64,000 nucleotides of DNA from Syntrophaceae bacterium UBA7520 (GCA_002478265.1 DLNC01000026.1:1-64000); one strand, 5' to 3'; numbered from the stretch's first letter, positions 44,311 through 53,271 are shown. Numbers and translations: made by a program. Notes: a model not told the origin generated them from the sequence alone.

Positions 44311-46878
44311 CTACGCTCTAATTTCCTCGACCGGTCTGCCGCTGTCGCTTTTCACCGGTAGAATAACCCGCACCGTGGTTCCTTCATCTTTTTTGCTGAT
44401 GATATCAATCGTGCCCTGATGCAGATCAATAATTTTTTTCACCTGTGAAAGCCCCAGACCTGTACCATATTTTTTCATCGTAAAGAAAGGGTTAAATAAA
44501 TGCGGCATGTCCGCCTTATCGATGCCGCAGCCGTTATCTCTGACTTCCACCACAACCGCCTGCCTGTTGTTTTCTTGCATACGCAGCGAAATATAGATAT
44601 GCCCATCCTGCTCGATTGCCTCGGCGGCGTTGCGGATGATATTTAAAAAGGCGTCGCCCAGCATAGCGGCGTCAACTTCTATCGGGGCAACATCGCCGAA
44701 ATCCGTGTGGACCTGGATTTGCTTATCCGTAATTTCCTTTTCAGCCAAAGCAATGGCCTGATCAAGAACTTTGGCCACGTCTGCGGGAGTTTTCTGCGGT
44801 TCCATCGGTTTGGCGAAAATGAGAATGTTATTAACCAGTGTTTCCAGATGTTCCACTTCTTTTTCCGCTATTTTAAATCTCTTCAGGTCATTGCCGGCTG
44901 GATTTATCCGCTTTTGCAGAATCTGCAGGCTCATTTTAATCGAGGAAAGCGGGTTGCGCACCTCATGCGCGATGCCCGCGGATAGCTGACCCAACGCCGC
45001 CAACTTTTCGCTTTCAAAGAGCTTTTTCTCCAGATTTTTGAATTCCGTAATGTCGCGCTGCACCACCAAATAACGGTTGGTGCCGATTACCGGAGAAGTG
45101 GTCATCAGCAGATTTACTTTACGGCCGTCTTTTCTCACCGCTTCTATTTCGTAAGGCCTGTAAATGCCCTTTTTTGCCAGCTCCCACATCGACAGGACAA
45201 AATCTCTGTTGTTCGGGGCAACAAATTCCAAAAAATGAACGCCTTGAAATTCCCGGGAATAAGATTTGCCGCCCCTCATTCTGCCGCGACTCACGTAATT
45301 AATGATGCCGTTTTCATCCATCTCATAAATCTTATCGGGCAGACTTTTAATGATGGACTGCAAATAATTATAAAGCTCTTCAACTTCTCTTCTCAGTTCG
45401 ATGTTTTCCGTCAATTCGTTTTGCAGTGTTTCCGCGTATTCGCGCAGGCTTCTGCTGAGCTCCTCGTCACGGGAAACATCCTGCAGGGTTTCGACCGCCG
45501 CGATAATCTGGCCTTTTTCATCATAGACCGGAGCAGCCAGAAAATAGAGATAGCGACTGCGTCCACCGAGATTTTCGAAAAAGTCATTCGCCTCATAAGC
45601 GCCGACAACCTTGTCGGATTTTCTGACTTTCTTCGTGTCATAATACTGGCTTAATTTATCCACCGCGTTGTCAATAATCAAATCCGCGATAACTGGTCTT
45701 TTCACGGAATAAAAAGGCATGTAATGTTTGTCGGTGTCTACCATTTCCCGGGCGGAAAAGCCGGTCAATTCCTCGCAGGCGCGGTTCCATAGAATGACTT
45801 TATGTTCTTTGTTGATAACAAATGTTGGAATGGGTGATCCTTCAATAATGCCCTCAATGGTTTTTTTCTCGCGCAGCAGTTTTTCCTCCCAATCTTTGCT
45901 TTCGGCCGCTCTTCTTTCTTCTTCCTTTACGCGCACTCTTTTACCTTCCCAGAAAGCAAAGGAAATACTGGCGATAACCACAACCAAAATCACCATGATG
46001 ACGCTGAAAAGCGTATAGGCAAAAGTTTTGCGCAGCGGCAAAACAACGTTACTGTAAGGCGAAACGATCAAGACCACCCACCTTTTCCCGCCAAACTGCA
46101 GCGGAAAGTACGCAATGATGCTTCTTTGCTCTTTATGATTACTTAACAGAACCAACGCGTCCAGGTAATTACCGTGCGTAAAAGAAAGATCAATTTCTGT
46201 TTTATTAAAATTTCGCACCAAATAATTGATACCCTTTCCAATAAACGCATTGTCGGGATGAATTACAATTTCTCCTTTTTCGTCTACCAGCCAAAGGGCT
46301 CCCATGTTGTTGTCTTGGATCTGTTTTTCGTAGTCTTCAATCATCGCCGCCAAGGACAGGGAAACCACCCATGCCCCGGAAAAAACATCATTCTTCCGCC
46401 AGAGCGGATAACCAAAAACGTAATGCCAGTCTGTTTTTTCCTTTCTGCCGGTCAGGACTGCTTTTTCGTTCAAGGCCAGGTTTATATAACTGCTTTTATT
46501 GTTCTTGATGTCTTTTAAATGATAGGCGATATCCACGGCCACCGATGCGCCGGCGGGAAAAACCTGCTTTATCCTGCCGTTTCTATCAACAAGAAATGTC
46601 GCGTCAATTATTCTTTCCCATCCGGAAAAAACATATTTATAGTCATCGGCAAATCTGGGGGCAACATTACCCTCCGGTGACTGGAGGCGGGAAAGCACTC
46701 TCACATTTTTTTCCAGCCGGGTCAGCAAATCAACCATCCTGGCGGCCGTGCTTTGCGCGTAGGCAAGCTGCTGGCGGCTGAAAATTTCCACCATATCCTT
46801 TTCGCGGGCATGATTCACCGTCAGAGCGAGCAAGATAATCAGAATAATTACCGTGGAGGTGGCAAACCAGATACGCAT
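44311..46878 (-). CDS. sensor histidine kinase with Cache and two PAS domains
   Basis: The 855-residue product has a membrane helix (about 5-22), an extracellular Cache-type sensor (about 40-280; DATFLVDRNGRIKQVFP, LWLVDEKGEIVIHP), and a second helix (about 290-312). Two PAS domains follow (about 345-470 and 505-620), then a HisKA domain with the phospho-His in SAGIAHEVRNPLSSI and a HATPase domain (NIIRNAAEAIE, RDNGCGID, GTGLGLSQVKKI). All kinase motifs are intact. It should phosphorylate the NtrC-type regulator encoded just downstream. The Cache protein at 48119 shares the sensor architecture and may see the same ligand. Confidence 0.93.
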   Translation of the reverse strand: MRIWFATSTVIILIILLALTVNHAREKDMVEIFSRQQLAYAQSTAARMVDLLTRLEKNVRVLSRLQSPEGNVAPRFADDYKYVFSGWERIIDATFLVDRNGRIKQVFPAGASVAVDIAYHLKDIKNNKSSYINLALNEKAVLTGRKEKTDWHYVFGYPLWRKNDVFSGAWVVSLSLAAMIEDYEKQIQDNNMGALWLVDEKGEIVIHPDNAFIGKGINYLVRNFNKTEIDLSFTHGNYLDALVLLSNHKEQRSIIAYFPLQFGGKRWVVLIVSPYSNVVLPLRKTFAYTLFSVIMVILVVVIASISFAFWEGKRVRVKEEERRAAESKDWEEKLLREKKTIEGIIEGSPIPTFVINKEHKVILWNRACEELTGFSAREMVDTDKHYMPFYSVKRPVIADLIIDNAVDKLSQYYDTKKVRKSDKVVGAYEANDFFENLGGRSRYLYFLAAPVYDEKGQIIAAVETLQDVSRDEELSRSLREYAETLQNELTENIELRREVEELYNYLQSIIKSLPDKIYEMDENGIINYVSRGRMRGGKSYSREFQGVHFLEFVAPNNRDFVLSMWELAKKGIYRPYEIEAVRKDGRKVNLLMTTSPVIGTNRYLVVQRDITEFKNLEKKLFESEKLAALGQLSAGIAHEVRNPLSSIKMSLQILQKRINPAGNDLKRFKIAEKEVEHLETLVNNILIFAKPMEPQKTPADVAKVLDQAIALAEKEITDKQIQVHTDFGDVAPIEVDAAMLGDAFLNIIRNAAEAIEQDGHIYISLRMQENNRQAVVVEVRDNGCGIDKADMPHLFNPFFTMKKYGTGLGLSQVKKIIDLHQGTIDIISKKDEGTTVRVILPVKSDSGRPVEEIRA

Positions 46879-46984
46879 TTATAATGTCCTGAATGAAAAC
46901 ATCATTATATAGCCGCGATAATTTATGGCCGTTGGGATAATATTTCTTACAGATATGCGGTAAGCTGCCGAGGGAATATTAATC

Positions 46985-47167
46985 TTAACCATCTTCTTCG
47001 TTTTTTTTGCCTGTTTTTTCTGCCTGAAGCATTCCAATTAACACGTAAACCAAGATGGCCGCAGTAAGAGAAATGAGAAGCTTGGCCAAGCCGCTTTCTA
47101 TTTTCAAAAGATAGGAGCAAATCAACCAGACGACCGGGTAGGTGACCGCCGTCAAAATTTCCTGCAT
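46985..47167 (-). CDS. small two-helix membrane protein
   Basis: The 60-residue product has two hydrophobic segments (about 7-23 and 27-47) and a charged tail (KTGKKNEEDG). TAGGGGA precedes the ATG by seven bases, supporting translation. It lies upstream of the kinase gene on the same strand with about 100 bases between, so it may share its transcript. No family is recognised. The small size leaves a real chance that it is not a gene. Confidence 0.5.
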   Translation of the reverse strand: MQEILTAVTYPVVWLICSYLLKIESGLAKLLISLTAAILVYVLIGMLQAEKTGKKNEEDG

Positions 47168-47568
47168 AAAAAATCCCCTAAGAGAAGGTCGGCATGTAAT
47201 ATCAGCAGTTCTGAATGATTATATTAGCGGTCTGACTGCAAAATTTCAATATAAATATAATCCCGCTGTTCAACACTTAAGAATTGTTTTCAGGCTGGGG
47301 AAATGCGCGCGAAATACCGCGCGCGCCTTAAATACCCGCTTGTATGTTTCATGCGAAATTATTTAACAAAACATTAAACAAAGAACAATAATTGCTTCTT
47401 TTTTATTCGCGCGCAGAAAAATTATACCCATATTGTTTACCGCGCGCTTTTCGCTCAGACCAAGCGGATAAATAAAACAATCTCAAGTAATTAGCGGGGC
47501 GGCGCACCTTTTCCGTCAATCCTAATTATTTGTACTGCCGGTCATTATCTGCGCTCTTTTTTCAATAA
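47168..47568. other. AT-rich intergenic region with a GC hairpin
   Basis: This gap, with the sigma-54 promoter at its right end, separates divergent genes. A perfect GCGCGCG / CGCGCGC stem around AAATAC lies at 47305-47324, and another GCGCGC run is near 47450. Neither has a T-run. No coding frame is convincing. Activator-binding sites for the sigma-54 regulator would be expected here, but I could not identify a clear repeated palindrome. Confidence 0.4.
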
Positions 47569-47584
47569 TGGCATATATAATGCA
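47569..47584 (+). promoter_or_regulatory. sigma-54-type promoter before the isolated c-subunit gene
   Basis: TGGCATATATAATGCA has the invariant GG (47570-47571) and GC (47582-47583) exactly ten bases apart, as in -24/-12 promoters. Transcription would start near 47595, about 95 bases before ATG 47691. A sigma-54 activator is encoded 3 kb away on the other strand. Confidence 0.55.
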
Positions 47585-47690
47585 GTAACTTAGCGCTGAT
47601 TGGAACAAAATGATTTCCGCTTTTCAGGAAATCCAATTTGTGTTAGTTATCCAACGAATTCATGAACATTAATCGGAAAGGAGAAAAATA

Positions 47691-48068
47691 ATGTTACACA
47701 AATTAAGCACAAAATTTCTAACCGCACTTACCACGATAATCATTTTGCTGGTGTCGAGTTCTTTTGTTTTTGCCGCAGAACAGGTTATCCCCGCTGCTGA
47801 TTCTTACGCCAAGGCAATTTTTGCCGTTGGAGCGATGATTGCGGCAGGCTTAGCTATTGGCATCGGCGCAGTCGGAGCGGGTATGGGCATCGGAACAGCC
47901 GCCAACGGCGCGTGTTCCGCTGTGGGAAGAAATCCCGGCGTGCAGGCAAAAATCATGATGACCATGCTGGTCGGCATGGCCATGGCTGAATCAATCGCCA
48001 TTTACGCCCTGGTCGTTTCTCTCGTGCTTCTCTTTGCTAACCCTTACATGCGTTATTTTTTGGGTTAA
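47691..48068 (+). CDS. atpE: F-type ATP synthase c subunit with signal peptide, outside an atp operon
   Basis: The 125-residue product has an N-terminal signal peptide (1-29, SSFVFAA) and then a c-subunit hairpin: a glycine-rich first helix (GLAIGIGAVGAGMGIG), the polar loop RNPG (80-83) and a second helix with the ion-binding carboxylate E100 in MAMAESIAIYALVV. The Q that helps bind sodium in helix 1 is replaced by Ile, which favours protons. Cleavable presequences occur in some c subunits. No other ATP synthase gene is nearby. AAAGGAGAAAAATA precedes the ATG. The gene lies behind a sigma-54-like promoter and before a Cache protein, which is unusual for a housekeeping gene. Confidence 0.9.
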   Translation: MLHKLSTKFLTALTTIIILLVSSSFVFAAEQVIPAADSYAKAIFAVGAMIAAGLAIGIGAVGAGMGIGTAANGACSAVGRNPGVQAKIMMTMLVGMAMAESIAIYALVVSLVLLFANPYMRYFLG

Positions 48069-48118
48069 CAAGCTGATAATGTTAACTGAAAATTTAACAA
48101 AGGTTAGGGGGAATTATA

Positions 48119-49423
48119 ATGTCAAACAATAAAAAAGGTAAGCAGTTCTTCAGCATTGGAAGCGTGTTCTTCCTGCTTATCGTAATCCCCTTATCACTGA
48201 TGGCGTTTTTAATTGCCAACGGCATTTTTAAGCTGGGGGTTACCATACAAGAGAGAACAGCCGTTGTTCTTGACCAGAAAGCTCAGGAAGATATAAAAGC
48301 ACGGGCCATAAATACCGCGAATGAGGTTGCCGGTTTCCTGACGGAAAGCAAGAAAGACTTGCTTATTGCAACAATTATCCCGCCTACAGAAACAGCATTC
48401 AGACAGTTTGTTCTGGAAAATAGAAAGCCCATCTGGACCCGAGACGGAAAGAGGGTCCAGCAGGTTTTAGTCCCCCTCTACAAAGAGATGTCTCTTATAG
48501 ACAGGAAAGGCAAAGAACTAATTAAGGTTGTCGACGGTAAGGTTATGCCGGAAAGTCAATTGAAAAATGTCAGTATCCCGGCAAATACAACCTACAAAAA
48601 CGAAACCTACTTTGCCCAGGCACAGCTTCTGAACAAAGGCGAGGTATATGTTTCTCCGGTAACCGGTTTATATGTAACCAAGGACGCTTTTAACAAAGGC
48701 GCCAGATTCAACGGTATCATCCGGCTGGCCACGCCGCTCTTTGACAAAGATGGATTTGCCGGCGTAATCGCGCTTGCCCTAGATTACCGCCATCTGGCCA
48801 CATTTACCAATCACATCATTCCCACACAGATGGAAAAGGTGTATGAAGTTGACGCAACCGCGGGCAACTATGCCTACATCATTGATCACCGCGGCTATGT
48901 AATTGTTCACCCAAGCTCCTACCATATAGTGGGACTAAACGCGCAGGGAGTTCAGGTCCCCACGCTTAATGAGCGAAACGCGAATGATTTGATGAAAAAA
49001 GGCATAGAAGCGTTAAACCTTCATCAATTGGGTTTCATGGATCCCAATTTGCCGGTCATCGCGAAAGAAGCGGCGGCGGGAAAATCCGGCGTGCTCAGTT
49101 ATAAATTCGGCGGGCACGCCAAGTTTGTCGCCTATGCCCCGATTAAGTTTTACACAAAGAATCTTCCGGCGCCTGCCGGTTTCGGCTGGGTCGGCATGGG
49201 AATTGATGTCGATAAATATAAAGAAGCAGCGCTGAAAGTGGCGCAAAATATAGACAAGGAAGCCAAGGCCTGGACGGCGACAATCATCTTTATTCTTGTC
49301 GCTTCGATGATTATCCTGTTTTTGATCATGTGGCTTCTGATGCGCGGCATCAATCGTTCCATCGCCGCGGAAGTTCCGGAAGGATCTGAACAGCCGCTCG
49401 ATTTTGACGATGACGATGATTAA
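48119..49423 (+). CDS. Cache-domain membrane protein without output domain
   Basis: The 434-residue product has a membrane helix (about 17-39), a large extracellular region (about 45-375) like double Cache domains (LIDRKGKELIKVVDG, YIIDHRGYVIVHPSS) and a second helix (about 382-405). The short cytoplasmic end (about 30 residues) finishes in an acidic DFDDDDD tail. No HAMP, kinase, cyclase or chemotaxis domain follows. It could sense a small ligand and pass the signal to the kinase at 44311, which has a related sensor. A GGTTAGGGGG site precedes ATG 48119. It probably shares a transcript with the c-subunit gene 50 bases upstream and is closed by a terminator. Confidence 0.85.
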   Translation: MSNNKKGKQFFSIGSVFFLLIVIPLSLMAFLIANGIFKLGVTIQERTAVVLDQKAQEDIKARAINTANEVAGFLTESKKDLLIATIIPPTETAFRQFVLENRKPIWTRDGKRVQQVLVPLYKEMSLIDRKGKELIKVVDGKVMPESQLKNVSIPANTTYKNETYFAQAQLLNKGEVYVSPVTGLYVTKDAFNKGARFNGIIRLATPLFDKDGFAGVIALALDYRHLATFTNHIIPTQMEKVYEVDATAGNYAYIIDHRGYVIVHPSSYHIVGLNAQGVQVPTLNERNANDLMKKGIEALNLHQLGFMDPNLPVIAKEAAAGKSGVLSYKFGGHAKFVAYAPIKFYTKNLPAPAGFGWVGMGIDVDKYKEAALKVAQNIDKEAKAWTATIIFILVASMIILFLIMWLLMRGINRSIAAEVPEGSEQPLDFDDDDD

Positions 49424-49430
49424 ACCAGAT

Positions 49431-49461
49431 AAAAAGGCCGAATGAAAATTCGGCCTTTTTT
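49431..49461 (+). terminator. rho-independent terminator
   Basis: AGGCCGAAT and ATTCGGCCT form a perfect nine-pair stem, extended by the flanking A-run and T-run (AAAAA before, TTTTTT after), with a short GAAA loop. It lies seven bases after the Cache-protein stop. Confidence 0.93.
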
Positions 49462-49566
49462 CTTAACGCTGATTTTTCACGCTTGAATTTTTATCTGCCG
49501 TATCACCTTTTTATTATATCAGGGAAAAACTTTCCTTTGCGGCGAAAATAGATTATAAGTGCTTGC

Positions 49567-49986
49567 ATGAAAGCCTCGCTTTTGGACAGGAGCCTTTATT
49601 TCAAAGGACTGCTTATTCTCATTCGCCAGGATCGCGCCATCCGGGAACCGGAAAAAAAGCTGATGCTGCGTATCGGCGCTAGCATGGGTTTTGAAAAAAA
49701 ATTCTGCAGAAACAACATTAACGAAATAATGAACAATAAAAATATCGATGATTCCGCCCCTGTTTTTACCCGGCCTGAAATCGCCCGTTTTTTCATCCAT
49801 GATGGATTAATAATCTCCGCCGTGGACAAAGATATCCATGAAAATGAGCTAGTCTGGCTGAAAAAAGTCGCCGCGGCAAACGGAATCGAGCAGTCATATG
49901 TGGATGATTATCTGAAAAAATGCGCGAAGCAAACCGCGGATGACCTGGAAAAAAATCTGAAGGTCAAGGAAATCGCCTGGGCGTAA
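49567..49986 (+). CDS. small helical protein, TerB-like
   Basis: The 139-residue product is predicted all-helical. Two repeated halves (LLILIRQDRAIREPEKKLM and LIISAVDKDIHENELVWLKK) each have the D-x-x-x-x-x-E pattern of TerB-like tellurite-resistance-fold proteins. No signal peptide or membrane helix is seen. The function of TerB-like proteins is mostly unknown; they may bind metal near membranes. The start ATG lacks a good ribosome-binding site. It is convergent with pldA. The assignment rests on pattern only. Confidence 0.6.
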   Translation: MKASLLDRSLYFKGLLILIRQDRAIREPEKKLMLRIGASMGFEKKFCRNNINEIMNNKNIDDSAPVFTRPEIARFFIHDGLIISAVDKDIHENELVWLKKVAAANGIEQSYVDDYLKKCAKQTADDLEKNLKVKEIAWA

Positions 49987-50003
49987 TCCGGCGTATATCT
50001 CCG

Positions 50004-51074
50004 TTATTCCCAGTCCACCAGCATGAATCCCGCGCTTATGCGGTTAACACTGGCATTGTAGTCGATCAGGCTTTCCCCGTAACCGTTAAAATACTGAAAA
50101 TAGATACTGAATATATCCAGCTTATCCCAAAACAGGGAAAGCGGAATGCTCCAGTCAAGCTGCACGGCGCCCTTATTTTCACTGCGCAGGTTGTTGCGCA
50201 GCATGGCGGAAATTCGGTTCTTCTTCCAGTAGTAAGTAAGCCATAGTTCCCCGTATCCCATGTATTTGGTTATGCCGGGATTGTCGTTTTTGCTCTCTCC
50301 GTCCGGTATCCGATACCATGTCTTGAGAAAAATATTGAAATTTCCTTTTTCGAATCCCGCGTTGGCGACAACACGATTCCAGCTGCGTGAAAGCGGCGAG
50401 GAACGGCCATTGGATTGATGATTCAATCCGATCGTCACAAAACGCAGTTTTAGGTCATCAATGCCGGGAATGTTTACATCGGTGCGGAAATTAACCAGCG
50501 CCTCCGGTTCGTAGTTTGTATCACGAAACGGAGAGGAAAACGTGGCATTGTAAAGCTGCCAGTAGGAAAGCTGCGTGTAGGCAATCCACAAATCAACGCC
50601 CTTTAAAAAATCCCATCCGTCAATATCCATGCACCACGGCTTTACCTTGAAGCTCAACTGGAACTTCGCTTCGCTGCGCTGCGCCTTGGCGTCAGGATCA
50701 AAATCCAGGGCATTGTTATCATTGGGCGTGGAGTTATAAGCGATGGGCAAGAAATAATTCGGGCGGTAGGGAGTGAGCATGAAAAAGGCATGCTTGGATT
50801 TTTCCCCGTCCAGTTCCCAGTGCCGGGAAAATACAGACGCCTCCTTTTTTTCCTGCGGAGGCTTTTCTTTCGCCGGAACATTGCTGTCCGTAATTACGTT
50901 CTTTTCCGTCTCAGTCTTCTGCCGCGCCAAATTATCATAACACTTCAACCTCTCGACATTGTCTTTAATTACGGCGCAGTCGGCAAAATTATTATTGCCC
51001 GCCGCTATTGTAGGCAATGGGCAGAAGATAGTCACCAAGAAAAAAAGCCCGAACAGGTGATATCTGAAATTCAT
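50004..51074 (-). CDS. pldA: outer-membrane phospholipase A (PldA)
   Basis: The 356-residue product starts with a signal peptide (about 1-25). A periplasmic linker (DCAVIKDNVERLKCYD and a Pro/Lys-rich stretch) leads to a beta-barrel with alternating aromatic strands. The catalytic His and Ser are in IGLNHQSNGRSSPLS and a likely third residue in RSWNRV. It ends in W-E after an aromatic strand, near the usual OMP ending. The enzyme hydrolyses phospholipids that leak to the outer leaflet. It is about 65 residues longer than the E. coli protein because of the linker. It supports a diderm cell. Confidence 0.9.
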   Translation of the reverse strand: MNFRYHLFGLFFLVTIFCPLPTIAAGNNNFADCAVIKDNVERLKCYDNLARQKTETEKNVITDSNVPAKEKPPQEKKEASVFSRHWELDGEKSKHAFFMLTPYRPNYFLPIAYNSTPNDNNALDFDPDAKAQRSEAKFQLSFKVKPWCMDIDGWDFLKGVDLWIAYTQLSYWQLYNATFSSPFRDTNYEPEALVNFRTDVNIPGIDDLKLRFVTIGLNHQSNGRSSPLSRSWNRVVANAGFEKGNFNIFLKTWYRIPDGESKNDNPGITKYMGYGELWLTYYWKKNRISAMLRNNLRSENKGAVQLDWSIPLSLFWDKLDIFSIYFQYFNGYGESLIDYNASVNRISAGFMLVDWE

Positions 51075-51115
51075 AATCCTAACCAGAAAGATTGACCGGT
51101 TGCCGTAGTCTACGC

Positions 51116-51859
51116 TTAGCCCGCTTCAATAATCCGGCGCACTTTTGCTAATTCCAGCTCGTTATCCACTTCCACGGAATCATAGGAAGTTACAACAACT
51201 TTTATCCTGTAGCCATGCTCCAAAGCCCGCAATTGTTCCAGCGCCTCGAGCCTTTCCAGTTTTCCTTCGGGTAAAGCGGTAAAGACATCCAGAAAATCCC
51301 GGCGATAAGCGTAAATACCGTGATGTTTGTAATAATCGGCGCTGAGCTTTTTATCGCGCACATAGGGAATAGTCGCACGGGAAAAATAAAGAGCAAAATT
51401 ATCTTTATCAAAGGCGACTTTCACCGCGTGCGGGTGGGTTATTTCCTCATCCTTAATGATCTTATAAATCAATGTGGACATGAGAATTTTATCATCAGCA
51501 ACGAGCGGCGCGATGACTTCGTCCACCTGCGCCGGTTCAAAAACCGGCTGATCGCCCTGAATGTTCACCACGATGGCGTTATTGGCAAGATTCAGTGATT
51601 TCACCGCTTCGGCAATCCTGTCCGTGCCGGAACGATGCGCCGCGGAGGTCATGATGGCGTTGCCGCCGAATTTTTTCACAGCCTGAAAAATTCTTTCATC
51701 ATCCGTGGCTACTGCCACGTAGGGAAGCGCCTTGGCGCGCGAGGCGCGCTCGTAAACATGCTGAATCATCGGCTTGCCGCACAAATCGGCCAGAGGCTTG
51801 CCCGGGAAACGGCTCGATTCAAAACGCGCGGGAATGACACAGACGATATCTCTTTTCAC
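51116..51859 (-). CDS. kdsB: CMP-KDO synthetase (3-deoxy-manno-octulosonate cytidylyltransferase)
   Basis: The 247-residue product matches KdsB: VIPARFESSRFPGKPL at the N-terminus (CTP-binding), VNIQGDQP, and YYKHHGIYAYRR with ERLEALEQLRALEHG near the C-terminus. It activates KDO for lipid A-core synthesis in the cytoplasm. The start is GTG 51859 with GGAAG six bases upstream, two bases after the hldD stop, so the two core-LPS genes are one operon. Length is normal. Confidence 0.95.
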   Translation of the reverse strand: MKRDIVCVIPARFESSRFPGKPLADLCGKPMIQHVYERASRAKALPYVAVATDDERIFQAVKKFGGNAIMTSAAHRSGTDRIAEAVKSLNLANNAIVVNIQGDQPVFEPAQVDEVIAPLVADDKILMSTLIYKIIKDEEITHPHAVKVAFDKDNFALYFSRATIPYVRDKKLSADYYKHHGIYAYRRDFLDVFTALPEGKLERLEALEQLRALEHGYRIKVVVTSYDSVEVDNELELAKVRRIIEAG

Positions 51860-51861
51860 TT

Positions 51862-52839
51862 TTATCTTCCTAAATATGGATCCGGATTCTGCAGGTAATT
51901 CACCACGTAATCGCGCACGGTTTCTTCCAGCGGAGCGAAATTAACCGCGTAACCGGCGGTTTTGAGTTTGTTCATTTGCGCTTCGGTAAAATACTGATAC
52001 TGTTTGCGGATTGCCTCCGGCATTTCCACAAATTGAATATTTGTTTTTCTTTCCATGGCGGCAAATACGGCTTTGATCAGATCCTTCCAAGTGCGGGCTT
52101 TGCCGGTTCCCAGGTTATAGATACCGTTAGCGTCGGGATTGTTCAAAAACCACCACATTACATCCACGCAGTCTTTAATGTAAACGAAATCACGCAACTG
52201 GCCGCCGTGGGGATATTCTTTTTTATACGATTTAAAAAGGCGGGCTTTACCAGTTTCTCTGATTTGGTTAAACGCTTTATAAATAACGCTTGTCATGTCG
52301 CCCTTGTGGTATTCGTTGGGACCAAAAACATTGAAAAACTTGATACCTGTCATTTTGTTTTCCAGTTTGTTTTTTAACACCCACAAATCAAATACATGCT
52401 TGGAATATCCGTACATGTTAATCGGCTTGAGCGAACCGATCTTTTCATGGTCATCCGAAAATCCCAAGGTGCCGTCACCATAGGTCGCGGCGGAACTGGC
52501 GTAAATAAAGCGGATATTATGGCGCAAAGACCATTCCGCAACTCTGCGGCTGTACAGGTAATTATTTTCCCACAAATAATCGGCGTCACGTTCCGTGGTG
52601 GAGGAACACGCCCCCATGTGGATAACAGCCCTGACTTTCCACGGCCCTTTATCCTCCTGTACAATTTTAATGAAGTCATCTTTATGCAGACAATCGGTGA
52701 AGCGGCGATTGACCAGGTTCTTCCATTTATCGTCGCTGCCCAGCTGATCCACAATGATGATGTCATCAACGCCCTGCTGGTTGAGCTTCCAGACAAAAGC
52801 ACTGCCGATAAATCCCGCGCCGCCGGTAACAATAATCAT
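51862..52839 (-). CDS. hldD: ADP-L-glycero-D-manno-heptose 6-epimerase
   Basis: The 325-residue product is an extended short-chain dehydrogenase. It has the NAD(P) motif TGGAGFIGS, the catalytic Tyr and Lys in MYGYSKHVFD, and HldD-specific stretches (LGSDDKWKNLVNRRFTDC, FFNVFGPNEYHKGDMTSV). It epimerises ADP-heptose for the inner core of LPS. GAGGG precedes the ATG. It is the first gene of the pair with kdsB. Length is normal for the family. Confidence 0.95.
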   Translation of the reverse strand: MIIVTGGAGFIGSAFVWKLNQQGVDDIIIVDQLGSDDKWKNLVNRRFTDCLHKDDFIKIVQEDKGPWKVRAVIHMGACSSTTERDADYLWENNYLYSRRVAEWSLRHNIRFIYASSAATYGDGTLGFSDDHEKIGSLKPINMYGYSKHVFDLWVLKNKLENKMTGIKFFNVFGPNEYHKGDMTSVIYKAFNQIRETGKARLFKSYKKEYPHGGQLRDFVYIKDCVDVMWWFLNNPDANGIYNLGTGKARTWKDLIKAVFAAMERKTNIQFVEMPEAIRKQYQYFTEAQMNKLKTAGYAVNFAPLEETVRDYVVNYLQNPDPYLGR

Positions 52840-52924
52840 TAAATTGCCCTCAGATATTAATTTTATGCGGGATTAGTAATACTGAAAGGCACTGATGTCA
52901 ATAAAGATTATTTATTCTTTGAAT

Positions 52925-52957
52925 AAAAAAACCCCTCAGGGCGCAGGCCCTGAGGGG
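52925..52957 (-). terminator. rho-independent terminator after the small exported protein gene
   Basis: CCCCTCAGGGC (52932-52942) pairs perfectly with GCCCTGAGGGG (52947-52957) around a four-base loop. On the minus strand it is followed by TTTTTTT. It lies 38 bases past the stop of the gene at 52996. Confidence 0.93.
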
Positions 52958-52995
52958 AATGTTGCACAGATCATGACGACTTTGGCAAAAGGCGA

Positions 52996-53271
52996 TCAGG
53001 TTACGATCGTTTTCACCAGTTCGATGACCGGGTTAGTGAAGAGAGCCATGAGCGCCGTGTAGAGAGCGAAAGCGCCGACAGCTTCAGTTGTGTACATTTT
53101 ATGGTATTTTCTTTTCATTTGAACCAGCAGAAGGCCGCCGACAATCAGCATGCCCAGCTGAAAATAGGGGAAATTAGCCGCGCCCCCGACCGCGTATTCG
53201 GCGAAAGCGAATGTTGCCGTTAAGAGAACCGCGACCACCGCTACTGTGATTGTTCCTATTGTCTTTTTCAT
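52996..53271 (-). CDS. small exported membrane protein of unknown function
   Basis: The 91-residue product has a signal peptide (1-24, cleavage near FAFA-E), a hydrophobic segment (about 37-52; FQLGMLIVGGLLLVQM), a short basic loop (KRKYHKMYT) and a second segment (about 64-88). The gene has a strong AGGAGGT ribosome-binding site and a near-perfect terminator, so it is probably transcribed alone and abundantly. The hairpin-like two-helix shape recalls c-type rotor subunits, but no carboxylate sits in the middle of the second helix, so this is not claimed. No family is recognised. Confidence 0.75.
   Translation of the reverse strand: MKKTIGTITVAVVAVLLTATFAFAEYAVGGAANFPYFQLGMLIVGGLLLVQMKRKYHKMYTTEAVGAFALYTALMALFTNPVIELVKTIVT

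Noticed and set aside
52996..53271. The small exported protein as a second ATP-synthase c subunit
   Set aside because: It has a signal peptide and two helices, but no carboxylate in helix two and no RNP/RQP loop.
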